Positions 43,241 through 53,946 of a stretch of DNA of 64,000 nucleotides are shown here, piece by piece; positions within the stretch are counted from its first letter, which is position 1, and each line of letters opens with the position of its first letter. The stretch lies in the NCBI GenBank assembly GCA_963170055.1, contig CAUJGJ010000083.1, forward strand, positions 1,616,101 to 1,680,100, in the 5' to 3' direction. This stretch comes from Halisarca cf. caerulea (Eukaryota; Porifera; Demospongiae; Chondrillida; Halisarcidae). The notes beneath the pieces were generated by a model. That model was not told the origin of the DNA, did no database searches, and saw nothing but the letters and a program-made list of their open reading frames with translations. The position numbers and the translations under genes were made by a program.

Positions 43241-44300
43241 TTATTCGTAAGAGCTTTTTAAATTTTGAGAAGTTAACATTTTCAAAAGACATTCGAACAC
43301 TTTGCAAATGTGTAATTTACACAAAATAAAAGTTACTAAGTTCATTTCATAAGATATTAACAACTTTGGAAATATTATTCGTAAGATTATTTTAAATTCT
43401 GAGAAGTTAACATTTTCAAAAGACATTCGAACACTTTGCAAATGTGTAATTTGCACAAAATAAAAGTTACTAAGTTCATTTCATAAGATATTAACAACTT
43501 TGGAAATTTTATTTCAAAGACATTTTTAAATTTTGCAAAGTTAACATTTTCAAAAGACATTCGAACACTTTGCAAATGTGTAATTTGCACAAAATAAAAG
43601 TTACTAAGTTCATTTCATAAGATATTAACAACTTTGGAAATTTTATTTCAAAGACATTTTTAAATTTTGCAAAGTTAACATTTTCAAAAGACATTCGAAC
43701 ACTTTGCAAATGTGTAATTTGCACAAAATAAAAGTTACTAAGTTCATTTCATAAGATATTAACAACTTTGGAAATTTTATTTCAAAGATATTTTTAAATT
43801 TTGCTAAGTTAACATTTTCAAAAGACATTCGAACACTTTGCAAATGTGTAATTTGCACAAAATAAAAGTTACTAAGTTCATTTCATAAGATATTAACAAC
43901 TTTGGAAATTTTATTTCAAAGATATTTTTAAATTTTGCTAAGTTAACATTTTCAAAAGACATTCGAACACTTTGCAAATGTGTAATTTGCACAAAATAAA
44001 AGTTACTAAGTTCATTCCATAAGATATTAAAAACTTTGGAAAGACATTTTTAAATTTTGCAAAGTTAACATTTTCAAAAGACATTCGAACACTTTGCAAA
44101 TGTGTAATTTGCACAAAATAAAAGTTACTAAGTTCATTTCATAAGATATTAACAACTTTGGAAATTTTATTTCAAAGACATTTTTAAATTTTGCAAAGTT
44201 AACATTTTCAAAAGACATTCGAACACTTTGCAAATGTGTAATTTGCACAAAATAAAAGTTACTAAGTTCATTTCATAAGATATTAACAACTTTGGAAATA

Positions 44301-47300
44301 TTATTCGTAAGAGCTTTTTAAATTTTGAGAAGTTAACATTTTCAAAAGACATTCGAACACTTTGCAAATGTGTAATTTACACAAAATAAAAGTTACTAAG
44401 TTCATTTCATAAGATATTAACAACTTTGGAAATATTATTCGTAAGATTATTTTAAATTTTGAGAAGTTAACATTTTCAAAAGACATTCGAACACTTTGCA
44501 AATGTGTAATTTGCACAAAATAAAAGTTACTAAGTTCATTTCATAAGATATTAACAACTTTGGAAATTTTATTTCAAAGACATTTTTAAATTTTGCAAAG
44601 TTAACATTTTCAAAAGACATTCGAACACTTTGCAAATGTGTAATTTGCACAAAATAAAAGTTACTAAGTTCATTTCATAAGATATTAACAACTTTGGAAA
44701 TTTTATTTCAAAGACATTTTTAAATTTTGCAAAGTTAACATTTTCAAAAGACATTCGAACACTTTGCAAATGTGTAATTTGCACAAAATAAAAGTTACTA
44801 AGTTCATTTCATAAGATATTAACAACTTTGGAAATTTTATTTCAAAGATATTTTTAAATTTTGCTAAGTTAACATTTTCAAAAGACATTCGAACACTTTG
44901 CAAATGTGTAATTTGCACAAAATAAAAGTTACTAAGTTCATTTCATAAGATAATAACAACTTTGGAAATATTATTAGTAAGATTATTTTAAATTTTGCAG
45001 AGTTAACATTTTCAAAAGACATTCGAACACTTTGCAAATGTGTAATTTGCACAAAATAAAAGTTACTAAGTTCATTCCATAAGATATTAACAACTTTGGA
45101 AAGACATTTTTAAATTTTGCAAAGTTAACATTTTCAAAAGACATTCGAACACTTTGCAAATGTGTAATTTGCACAAAATAAAAGTTACTAAGTTCATTTC
45201 ATAAGATATTAACAACTTTGGAAATTTTATTTCAAAGACATTTTTAAATTTTGCAAAGTTAACATTTTCAAAAGACATTCGAACACTTTGCAAATGTGTA
45301 ATTTGCAAAAAATAAAAGTTACTAAGTTCATTTCATAAAATATCAACAACTTTGGAAATATTATTCGTAAGAGCTTTTTAAATTTTGAGAAGTTAACATT
45401 TTCAAAAGACATTCGAACACTTTGCAAATGTGTAATTTACACAAAATAAAAGTTACTAAGTTCATTTCATAAGATATTAACAATTTTGGAAATATTATTC
45501 GTAAGATTATTTTAAATTTTGATAAGTTAACATTTTCAAAAGACATTCGAACACTTTGCAAATGTGTAATTTGCACAAAATAAAAGTTACTAAGTTCATT
45601 TCATAAGATATTAACAACTTTGGAAATTTTATTTCAAAGACATTTTTAAATTTTGCAAAGTTAACATTTTCAAAAGACATTCGAACACTTTGCAAATGTG
45701 TAATTTGCACAAAATAAAAGTTACTAAGTTCATTTCATAAGATATTAACAACTTTGGAAAGACATTTTTAAATTTTGCAAAGTTAACATTTTCAAAAGAC
45801 ATTCGAACACTTTGCAAATGTGTAATTTGCACAAAATAAAAGTTACTAAGTTCATTTCATAAGATATTAACAACTTTGGAAATTTTATTTCAAAGACATT
45901 TTTAAATTTTGCAAAGTTAACATTTTCAAAAGACATTCGAACACTTTGCAAATGTGTAATTTGCACAAAATAAAAGTTACTAAGTTCATTTCATAAGATA
46001 TCAACAATTTGGAAATATTATTCGTAAGAATATTTCAAATTTTGCAGAGTTAACATTTTCAAAAGACATTCGAACACTTTGCAAATGTGTAATTTGCACA
46101 AAATAAAAGTTACTAAGTTCATTTCATAAGATATTAACAACTTTGGAAATATTATTCGTAAGATTATTTTAAATTTTGCAGAGTTAACATTTTCAAAAGA
46201 CATTCGAACACTGTTCAAATGTGTAATTTGCACAAAATAAAAGTTACTAAGTTCATTTCATAAGATATTAACAACTTTGGAAATTTTATTTCAAAGACAT
46301 TTTTAAATTTTGCAAAGTTAACATTTTCAAAAGACATTCGAACACTTTGCAAATGTGTAATTTGCACAAAATAAAAGTTACTAAGTTCATTTCATAAGAT
46401 ATTAACAACTTTGGAAATATTATTCGTAAGATTATTTTAAATTTTGATAAGTTAACATTTTCAAAAGACATTCGAACACTTTGCAAATGTGTAATTTGCA
46501 CAAAATAAAAGTTACTAAGTTCATTTCATAAGATATTAACAACTTTGGAGATTTTATTTCAAAGACATTTTTAAATTTTGCAAAGTTAACATTTTCAAAA
46601 GACATTCGAACACTTTGCAAATGTGTAATTTGCCCAAAATAAAAGTTACTAAGTTCATTTCATAAGATATTAACAACTTTGGAAATTTTATTTCAAAGAC
46701 ATTTTTAAATTTTGCAAAGTTAACATTTTCAAAAGACATTCGAACACTTTGCAAATGTGTAATTTGCACAAAATAAAAGTTACTAAGTTCATTTCATAAG
46801 ATATTAACAACTTTGGAAATATTATTCGTAAGATTATTTTAAATTTTGATAAGTTAACATTTTCAAAAGACATTCGAACACTTTGCAAATGTGTAATTTG
46901 CACAAAATAAAAGTTACTAAGTTCATTTCATAAGATATTAACAACTTTGGAAATATTATTCGTAAGATTATTTTAAATTTTGATAAGTTAACATTTTCAA
47001 AAGACATTCGAACACTTTGCAAATGTGTAATTTGCACAAAATAAAAGTTACTAAGTTCATTTCATAAGATATTAACAACTTTGGAAATATTATTCGTAAG
47101 AGCTTTTTAAATTTTGAGAAGTTAACATTTTCAAAAGACATTCGAACACTTTGCAAATGTGTAATTTACACAAAATAAAAGTTACTAAGTTCATTTCATA
47201 AGATATTAACAACTTTGGAAATATTATTCGTAAGATTATTTTAAATTTTGAGAAGTTAACATTTTCAAAAGACATTCGAACACTTTGCAAATGTGTAATT

Positions 47301-49744
47301 TGCACAAAATAAAAGTTACTAAGTTCATTTCATAAGATATTAACAACTTTGGAAATTTTATTTCAAAGACATTTTTAAATTTTGCAAAGTTAACATTTTC
47401 AAAAGACATTCGAACACTTTGCAAATGTGTAATTTGCACAAAATAAAAGTTACTAAGTTCATTTCATAAGATATTAACAACTTTGGAAATTTTATTTCAA
47501 AGACATTTTTAAATTTTGCAAAGTTAACATTTTCAAAAGACATTCGAACACTTTGCAAATGTGTAATTTGCACAAAATAAAAGTTACTAAGTTCATTTCA
47601 TAAGATATTAACAACTTTGGAAATTTTATTTCAAAGATATTTTTAAATTTTGCTAAGTTAACATTTTCAAAAGACATTCGAACACTTTGCAAATGTGTAA
47701 TTTGCACAAAATAAAAGTTACTAAGTTCATTTCATAAGATAATAACAACTTTGGAAATATTATTAGTAAGATTATTTTAAATTTTGCAGAGTTAACATTT
47801 TCAAAAGACATTCGAACACTTTGCAAATGTGTAATTTGCACAAAATAAAAGTTACTAAGTTCATTCCATAAGATATTAACAACTTTGGAAAGACATTTTT
47901 AAATTTTGCAAAGTTAACATTTTCAAAAGACATTCGAACACTTTGCAAATGTGTAATTTGCAAAAAATAAAAGTTACTAAGTTCATTTCATAAAATATCA
48001 ACAACTTTGGAAATATTATTCGTAAGAGCTTTTTAAATTTTGAGAAGTTAACATTTTCAAAAGACATTCGAACACTTTGCAAATGTGTAATTTACACAAA
48101 ATAAAAGTTACTAAGTTCATTTCATAAGATATTAACAATTTTGGAAATATTATTCGTAAGATTATTTTAAATTTTGATAAGTTAACATTTTCAAAAGACA
48201 TTCGAACACTTTGCAAATGTGTAATTTGCACAAAATAAAAGTTACTAAGTTCATTTCATAAGATATTAACAACTTTGGAAATTTTATTTCAAAGACATTT
48301 TTAAATTTTGCAAAGTTAACATTTTCAAAAGACATTCGAACACTTTGCAAATGTGTAATTTGCACAAAATAAAAGTTACTAAGTTCATTTCATAAGATAT
48401 TAACAACTTTGGAAAGACATTTTTAAATTTTGCAAAGTTAACATTTTCAAAAGACATTCGAACACTTTGCAAATGTGTAATTTGCACAAAATAAAAGTTA
48501 CTAAGTTCATTTCATAAGATATTAACAACTTTGGAAATTTTATTTCAAAGACATTTTTAAATTTTGCAAAGTTAACATTTTCAAAAGACATTCGAACACT
48601 TTGCAAATGTGTAATTTGCACAAAATAAAAGTTACTAAGTTCATTTCATAAGATATCAACAATTTGGAAATATTATTCGTAAGAATATTTCAAATTTTGC
48701 AGAGTTAACATTTTCAAAAGACATTCGAACACTTTGCAAATGTGTAATTTGCACAAAATAAAAGTTACTAAGTTCATTTCATAAGATATTAACAACTTTG
48801 GAAATATTATTCGTAAGATTATTTTAAATTTTGCAGAGTTAACATTTTCAAAAGACATTCGAACACTGTTCAAATGTGTAATTTGCACAAAATAAAAGTT
48901 ACTAAGTTCATTTCATAAGATATTAACAACTTTGGAAATTTTATTTCAAAGACATTTTTAAATTTTGCAAAGTTAACATTTTCAAAAGACATTCGAACAC
49001 TTTGCAAATGTGTAATTTGCACAAAATAAAAGTTACTAAGTTCATTTCATAAGATATTAACAACTTTGGAAATATTATTCGTAAGATTATTTTAAATTTT
49101 GATAAGTTAACATTTTCAAAAGACATTCGAACACTTTGCAAATGTGTAATTTGCACAAAATAAAAGTTACTAAGTTCATTTCATAAGATATTAACAACTT
49201 TGGAGATTTTATTTCAAAGACATTTTTAAATTTTGCAAAGTTAACATTTTCAAAAGACATTCGAACACTTTGCAAATGTGTAATTTGCCCAAAATAAAAG
49301 TTACTAAGTTCATTTCATAAGATATTAACAACTTTGGAAATTTTATTTCAAAGACATTTTTAAATTTTGCAAAGTTAACATTTTCAAAAGACATTCGAAC
49401 ACTTTGCAAATGTGTAATTTGCACAAAATAAAAGTTACTAAGTTCATTTCATAAGATATTAACAACTTTGGAAATATTATTCGTAAGATTATTTTAAATT
49501 TTGATAAGTTAACATTTTCAAAAGACATTCGAACACTTTGCAAATGTGTAATTTGCACAAAATAAAAGTTACTAAGTTCATTTCATAAGATATTAACAAC
49601 TTTGGAAATATTATTCGTAAGATTATTTTAAATTTTGATAAGTTAACATTTTCAAAAGACATTCGAACACTTTGCAAATGTGTAATTTGCACAAAATAAA
49701 AGTTACTAAGTTCATTTCATAAGATATTAACAACTTTGGAAATT
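44301..49744. repeat. 2.7-kb tandem duplication within the array
   Basis: The block from about 44,301 to 47,089 recurs from 47,090. The offset is 2,789 bp at first and 2,655 bp after about 45,230, because the second copy lacks one 134-bp monomer there. Shared private variants include TTAGTAAGATT (44,976 and 47,765), TTTGCAAAAAATAAAAG (45,303 and 47,958), ACACTGTTCAAATG (46,209 and 48,864), CTTTGGAGATT (46,544 and 49,199) and TTTGCCCAAAAT (46,630 and 49,285). The block also contains two or three 122-bp monomers. It is one of the youngest rearrangements visible in the array. Confidence 0.82.
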
Positions 49745-50945
49745 TTATTTCAAAGACATTTTTAAATTTTGCAAAGTTAACATTTTCAAAAGACATTCGA
49801 ACACTTTGCAAATGTGTAATTTGCACAAAATAAAAGTTACTAAGTTCATTTCATAAGATATTAACAACTTTGGAAATTTTATTTCAAAGACATTTTTAAA
49901 TTTTGCAAAGTTAACATTTTCAAAAGACATTCGAACACTTTGCAAATGTGTAATTTGCACAAAATAAAAGTTACTAAGTTCATTTCATAAGATATTAACA
50001 ACTTTGGAAATATTATTCGTAAGATTATTTTAAATTTTGATAAGTTAACATTTTCAAAAGACATTCGAACACTTTGCAAATGTGTAATTTGCACAAAATA
50101 AAAGTTACTAAGTTCATTTCATAAGATATTAACAACTTTGGAAATTTTATTTCAAAGACATTTTTAAATTTTGCAAAGTTAACATTTTCAAAAGACATTC
50201 GAACACTTTGCAAATGTGTAATTTGCACAAAATAAAAGTTACTAAGTTCATTTCATAAGATATTAACAACTTTGGAAATTTTATTTCAAAGACATTTTTA
50301 AATTTTGCAAAGTTAACATTTTCAAAAGACATTCGAACACTTTGCAAATGTGTAATTTGCACAAAATAAAAGTTACTAAGTTCATTTCATAAGATATTAA
50401 CAACTTTGGAAATATTATTCGTAAGATTATTTTAAATTTTGCAAAGTTAACATTTTCAAAAGACATTCGAACACTTTGCAAATGTGTAATTTGCACAAAA
50501 TAAAAGTTACTAAGTTCATTTCATAAGATATTAACAACTTTGGAAATTTTATTTCAAAGACATTTTTAAATTTTGCAAAGTTAACATTTTCAAAAGACAT
50601 TCGAACACTTTGCAAATGTGTAATTTGCACAAAATAAAAGTTACTAAGTTCATTTCATAAGATATTAACAACTTTGGAAATTTTATTTCAAAGACATTTT
50701 TAAATTTTGCAAAGTTAACATTTTCAAAAGACATTCGAACACTTTGCAAATGTGTAATTTGCACAAAATAAAAGTTACTAAGTTCATTTCATAAGATATT
50801 AACAACTTTGGAAATATTATTCGTAAGATTATTTTAAATTTTGCAAAGTTAACATTTTCAAAAGACATTCGAACACTTTGCAAATGTGTAATTTGCACAA
50901 AATAAAAGTTACTAAGTTCATTTCATAAGATATTAACAACTTTGG

Positions 50946-51076
50946 AAATTTTATTTCAAAGACATTTTTAAATTTTGCAAAGTTAACATTTTCAAAAGAC
51001 ATTCGAACACTTTGCAAATGTGTAATTTACACAAAATGAAAGTTACTAAGTTCATTTTATAAGATATTAGCAACTT
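50946..51076. repeat. Degenerate terminal monomer at the array edge
   Basis: The last recognisable monomer. Its first half is canonical. The second half carries several changes close together (TTTACACAAAATGAAAG, TCATTTTATAAG, ATTAGCAACTTC) and homology stops at about 51,076 without completing CAACTTTGG. Higher divergence in the edge monomer is expected when homogenisation by unequal exchange is weakest at array ends. Confidence 0.8.
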
Positions 51077-51087
51077 CAGAGTCTTAT

Positions 51088-51519
51088 GCACCAACCCAAC
51101 TTTGTTGGCTGTCATTTGAGGATGTTAGGAATGTTTTCCTCTGATGCCTACTACACACTGTAGAGAATGGAAGTTCCACACCCTACATCTGTGCCTTGGT
51201 GAACCCTGTTGCAAACTGCCATAGGTATACAACAAGGGTATCTTCAAGTATCCGCTTGTACATGAACGAAGTTCGCACAAATTTTGGCAAATCTGCCATA
51301 TCATACAGACTTTCTAAATTGTCATTTACTTAATTTTGTTGCTTAACTTTATTTTATCCTATGGGTCTTGTGTAATTTCTGTATGAGTAGCTAGTTTCTA
51401 CATGTTGGATGTGAACTTATTTTTTTCTTTTTTTTCTTATGGCAACCCTGTAAATTAGCCTGCATTGGCTAAGTGGTCCCATTCTTATAATCAAATCAAA
51501 TCAAATCAAACTCAAATCA
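51088..51519 (+). mobile_element. 5'-truncated non-LTR retrotransposon (LINE) 3' end with TCAAA tail
   Basis: One frame from 51,088 to the TAA at 51,331 carries a single internal TGA and reads ...CHRYTTRVSSS... then VRTNFGKSAISYRL. This resembles the extreme C-terminus of CR1/Jockey-like LINE proteins, where a YNTR-like motif is followed by a RTNFGK-like motif shortly before the stop. About 160 bp of AT-rich 3' UTR follow, then a (TCAAA)n tail at 51,490-51,519, the usual way such elements end. The 5' side is missing and abuts the satellite array. Family assignment is from motif memory only and is not certain. Confidence 0.5.
51490..51519. repeat. (TCAAA)n short tandem repeat
   Basis: About four TCAAA units followed by CTCAAATCAC; read here as the 3' tail of the upstream LINE fragment. 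Confidence 0.8.
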
Positions 51520-51805
51520 CTCTAAATTATGGTGTCTGTGGTTCGACGCTTGCTGCAATGCCATTTTCTTACATTATTAACCAAAATTTGGGTTACACTG
51601 AAATTTTAAGCTCACAGACATGCCCCACATGCATCCCACAATAACACAATGTTTGTGCATGTGTTCATGCTGAACACACATGCTTTACTTGATACATTAC
51701 AATATTTTGGTCAGGGATTGAACCCATGCAGCATACTCACCAACTTTTCTTTAAATAAAAATTATTGACCAGGAAAGGGACCCGAAACATAAGATTAATT
51801 TTTCA
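51520..51805. other. Non-coding stretch, SINE-like fragment possible
   Basis: No gene is visible. Two stretches look like RNA polymerase III B boxes: GTTCGACGC near 51,541 on the + strand, and GGGTTCAATCCC, read on the - strand, near 51,717-51,728. Neither has a convincing A box at the right distance or a foldable tRNA around it, so at most they are worn tRNA-derived SINE pieces. Confidence 0.3.
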
Positions 51806-52090
51806 TGGCCTTAGCATGAAAACAGTATTTAATATTCTTAAACAGTATAAAATATTGCCAAAAATGCAAATATCTTATAGAATAAGCATATATAGTAATT
51901 TTTATTTTCGACAAATCTCATATTTGTAAGGTTACAAAGTATTTATAACTCTTTTGGCAGCATTAACGTTAGAAACATTGCTCTAAATGTATGAACAGCA
52001 TAAAATTGCCAAATTTGCAAATATCTTATAAAATCATCTCAATAATTTTTATTTTCCATAAATAACGTGCTTGCATGCATGGCTGCAAAG

Positions 52091-52919
52091 TACAGTGGAC
52101 TCCACTTATAAAGAACCCTCTTATAAAGAACTTCTACTTACAAAGAACAATTTTCCAAGTCCAAGTTTATGTGCATACATTTTTCCTCTGCTATAACAAA
52201 CAAATTCCTGCTATAAAGAACTCATCACTGCTGCCATTGACTTTCAAATGAGGTTTGAAGTGGATTTTGTTCTCTTAGAGACATTTAAGTACACAGGCTA
52301 GTCAAAATTCAACACAAGAAACTAAAAGTTGAGGTTCACTATGGCCATTATTGTGAATTATGGCATATATTTACTTTTATAAATTTATAATGATGCAATA
52401 TTCACACTCTGTAATACATTGACATACATTTCTTCATATTATTATTATTACTATTATTATAGGTTGTATTAGGCCAAAATGGCCCTTTGACCCAAAAGCT
52501 GCTGCACCTTTCCATGCAAGCAGTACAGGTGGAAAAGCAAAAAAGACACATAAGAGTGATCAAAAAGCTACTAAATGAACTCAAACCTTCACAGTGAAAT
52601 AATGCATGAAAATCACAGTGTATGTCTTGTGAGCCCATCATAAAACATGTATATAGACTGTATATGTACTACAAGCACATGACAATAAAAGCCTAAAAAG
52701 CAAAATCGAAACAACAAGTATAAGGGCCGCAGAACCCTACATGTCTGTAGGAACACCTTCACACTGAACAATCAAAAGCAAGTATATGAAATACATTTTA
52801 AGGCACGACACTGTGAGTGGATGCATGACCATGGAAAAGAACATGCGTGTTAAGAACTCCTGTTATAAAGAACAAATTCTTCTGGATTTCATGGTTCTTA
52901 ATATCAGGAGTTGATTGTA
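52091..52919. mobile_element. Non-autonomous TA-flanked DNA transposon (Tc1/mariner or pogo-like MITE), 825 bp
   Basis: The body at 52,093-52,917 is flanked by TA on both sides. The left end reads CAGTGGACTCCACTTATAAA and the right end, reverse-complemented, CAATCAACTCCTGATATTAA; both continue into AAGAACC, and TTATAAAGAAC-like motifs recur inside both ends. The uninterrupted relic-repeat copies provide an empty site: CAAAGTATTTA in copy 1 equals the left flank joined through one TA to the right flank. This fixes the boundaries and the TA target duplication. No transposase is visible. The TIR style (CAGT..ACTCC..TTATAA) recalls pogo/Tigger elements, an inference only. Confidence 0.7.
52433..52650 (-). 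mobile_element. Possible retrotransposon 3' tail ending in (ATT)n
   Basis: On the - strand the sequence runs through GGGCCATTTTGGCCTAATAC and ends in an (ATA/ATT)n tract at 52,433-52,460. A short 3' stretch ending in a trinucleotide run is how several LINE families terminate. It lies inside the TA-flanked element, so it would be a nested insertion or part of that element's cargo. A 79-codon open frame on the - strand here shows no recognisable domain and is probably fortuitous. Confidence 0.3.
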
Positions 52920-53123
52920 TTTACAATTTTTTGCAACGATAGCATTAGAAACACTTCAGTTAACTTGTGAACTTGCCAAAATCGTGAATATCTTATAAAA
53001 TATCATTCTAGTATTTTCAATATTCAACATATCACATGCTTGTAAGTTTGCAAAATATTCATAATTCTTTTGGCAAGGTTAGCATAAAAAACATTGCTTT
53101 AAATTTATGAACAGCATAAAATA

Positions 53124-53786
53124 TGTTTGTAGTATGTAAGGTATATCATTTAAAAAACAAGTAATTCAGGTTTAAACCGTGGAGCTGCTACCCCTTGTCA
53201 TGAATTACTTGCAAATATGTTATAATGGTTTACCTGTACAACAATATTATCAGGTTTGCGAAGGGGTTTTATCCTTCAGCTTTGTATATTTCACTTTCGT
53301 TGCAATTTTGAAGAAAATTCGCTGCATTAATTTTGACAGAGTTTCAGCCAGGGTTTTATCCTGAACGTTTGATATTTAGAGTTTTTGATATTTTGTGATT
53401 TCTAGTACAATGGATAAACTTTTATCACTGATAAAAAAGTTCTCTTCACTTTAGAATTTCCATAAGGTATCATTAAAAGGAATTATAAGTAACTTTCTTA
53501 CTTTTCTTGTCTTAAATTATTAATGTTATATTTATCATTTCACATATTTTCAAAGGATAAATTGCTATCACTGATATTTTCAAAATTTGCATGTAAATGT
53601 GTGGGTAGCTCAAACTGTCTCTGCTAAGAAGACGAGAATAGAAAACTCACTATATGCTCTAAATTATCTACATGTATGTGTGTATATGCATAAACATATC
53701 TATATATAGGTATGTTTATGTTCACACATACACATTGACATTTTTATTTCGCTACATGGCATTTGGATCTGTACTTAGAGAAGTAG
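53124..53786. other. AT-rich non-coding stretch with short direct repeats
   Basis: No gene recognised; the one open frame on the + strand (53,179-53,364) shows no domain. GGGTTTTATCC with similar following sequence occurs at 53,264 and 53,351, about 87 bp apart. TGGATAAAC...TATCACTGATA recurs as AGGATAAAT...TATCACTGATA at about 53,410 and 53,556. The TTGCAAATATGTTATAATGG piece near 53,211 could be the start of a still more decayed copy of the relic repeat. Confidence 0.4.
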
Positions 53787-53853
53787 CATGTGTGTGGTAT
53801 GAGCATGTATATGTGTGAGTGTTTGTGTATGTGTGTAAGTGTGTGTGTGTGTG

Positions 53854-53926
<73 letters not shown>

Positions 53927-53946
53927 ACATGTGTGTGTGTGTGTAC
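53787..53946. repeat. (TG)n microsatellite, long
   Basis: About 160 bp of TG dinucleotide repeat, imperfect at the left (GTATGTGTAAGTG) and nearly pure from 53,856 to 53,922. The open frames of Cys-Val, His-Thr and similar dipeptides across it are products of the repeat. Confidence 0.95.

Larger units (their letters stand above)
1..51076. repeat. 134-bp AT-rich satellite DNA array (about 381 monomers)
   Basis: Head-to-tail tandem repeat with a 134-bp period from the first base to about 51,076; it continues beyond the left edge. A typical monomer has 31 G/C bases in 134 (23%). Nearly every copy carries GTTAAC (HpaI) and TTCGAA (BstBI) once, and the latter contains the only CpG of the common monomer type. 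Copies differ by a few bases, mostly in the first 35-40 bp. Length variants of 122, 131-133 and 135 bp occur. There are no unique spacers, no insertions of other elements and no convincing gene. The size, A+T richness and higher-order structure are those of centromeric, pericentromeric or other heterochromatic satellites; which of these it is cannot be told from sequence alone. Confidence 0.98.
51806..53123 (-). repeat. Relic tandem array (period about 140-151 bp) related to the 134-bp satellite, inverted
   Basis: Three diverged full copies start at GCCAAA near 51,858, 52,009 and 52,976, and a partial copy lies upstream from about 51,806. Shared landmarks are AATATCTTATA, CTTTTGGCA, ACATTGCT and GAACAGCATAAAAT. 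Copy 2 is split by a transposon insertion (52,093-52,917). Without that insert and one TA its length is about 140 bp. On the opposite strand the landmarks line up in order with the main satellite: CCAAAGTTGTTAATATCTTAT, TTTTATTTT plus CAAAT, CTTTTG, GTTAAC, and AAATGT...GAAATAAAATTTCC. I infer a common origin, with the relic in inverted orientation. The internal repeat is well supported; kinship with the large array rests on alignment by eye. Confidence 0.6.

Noticed and set aside
1..51017. Hundreds of 60-116-codon open frames on the minus strand of the array
   Set aside because: They all come from one 134-bp repeat read in rotating frames. There is no domain, single-base indels in monomers shift them freely, and the same DNA is read in two frames within one frame's product.
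1..51076. CRISPR array
   Set aside because: Repeats are head to tail with no unique spacers, the unit is 134 bp, and the sequence is eukaryotic with no cas genes.
51717..51765. tRNA gene on the minus strand (GGGTTCAATCCC B-box-like motif)
   Set aside because: The T-arm stem pairs poorly, and no A box, D arm or anticodon arm fits at the right distance. At most a SINE remnant.
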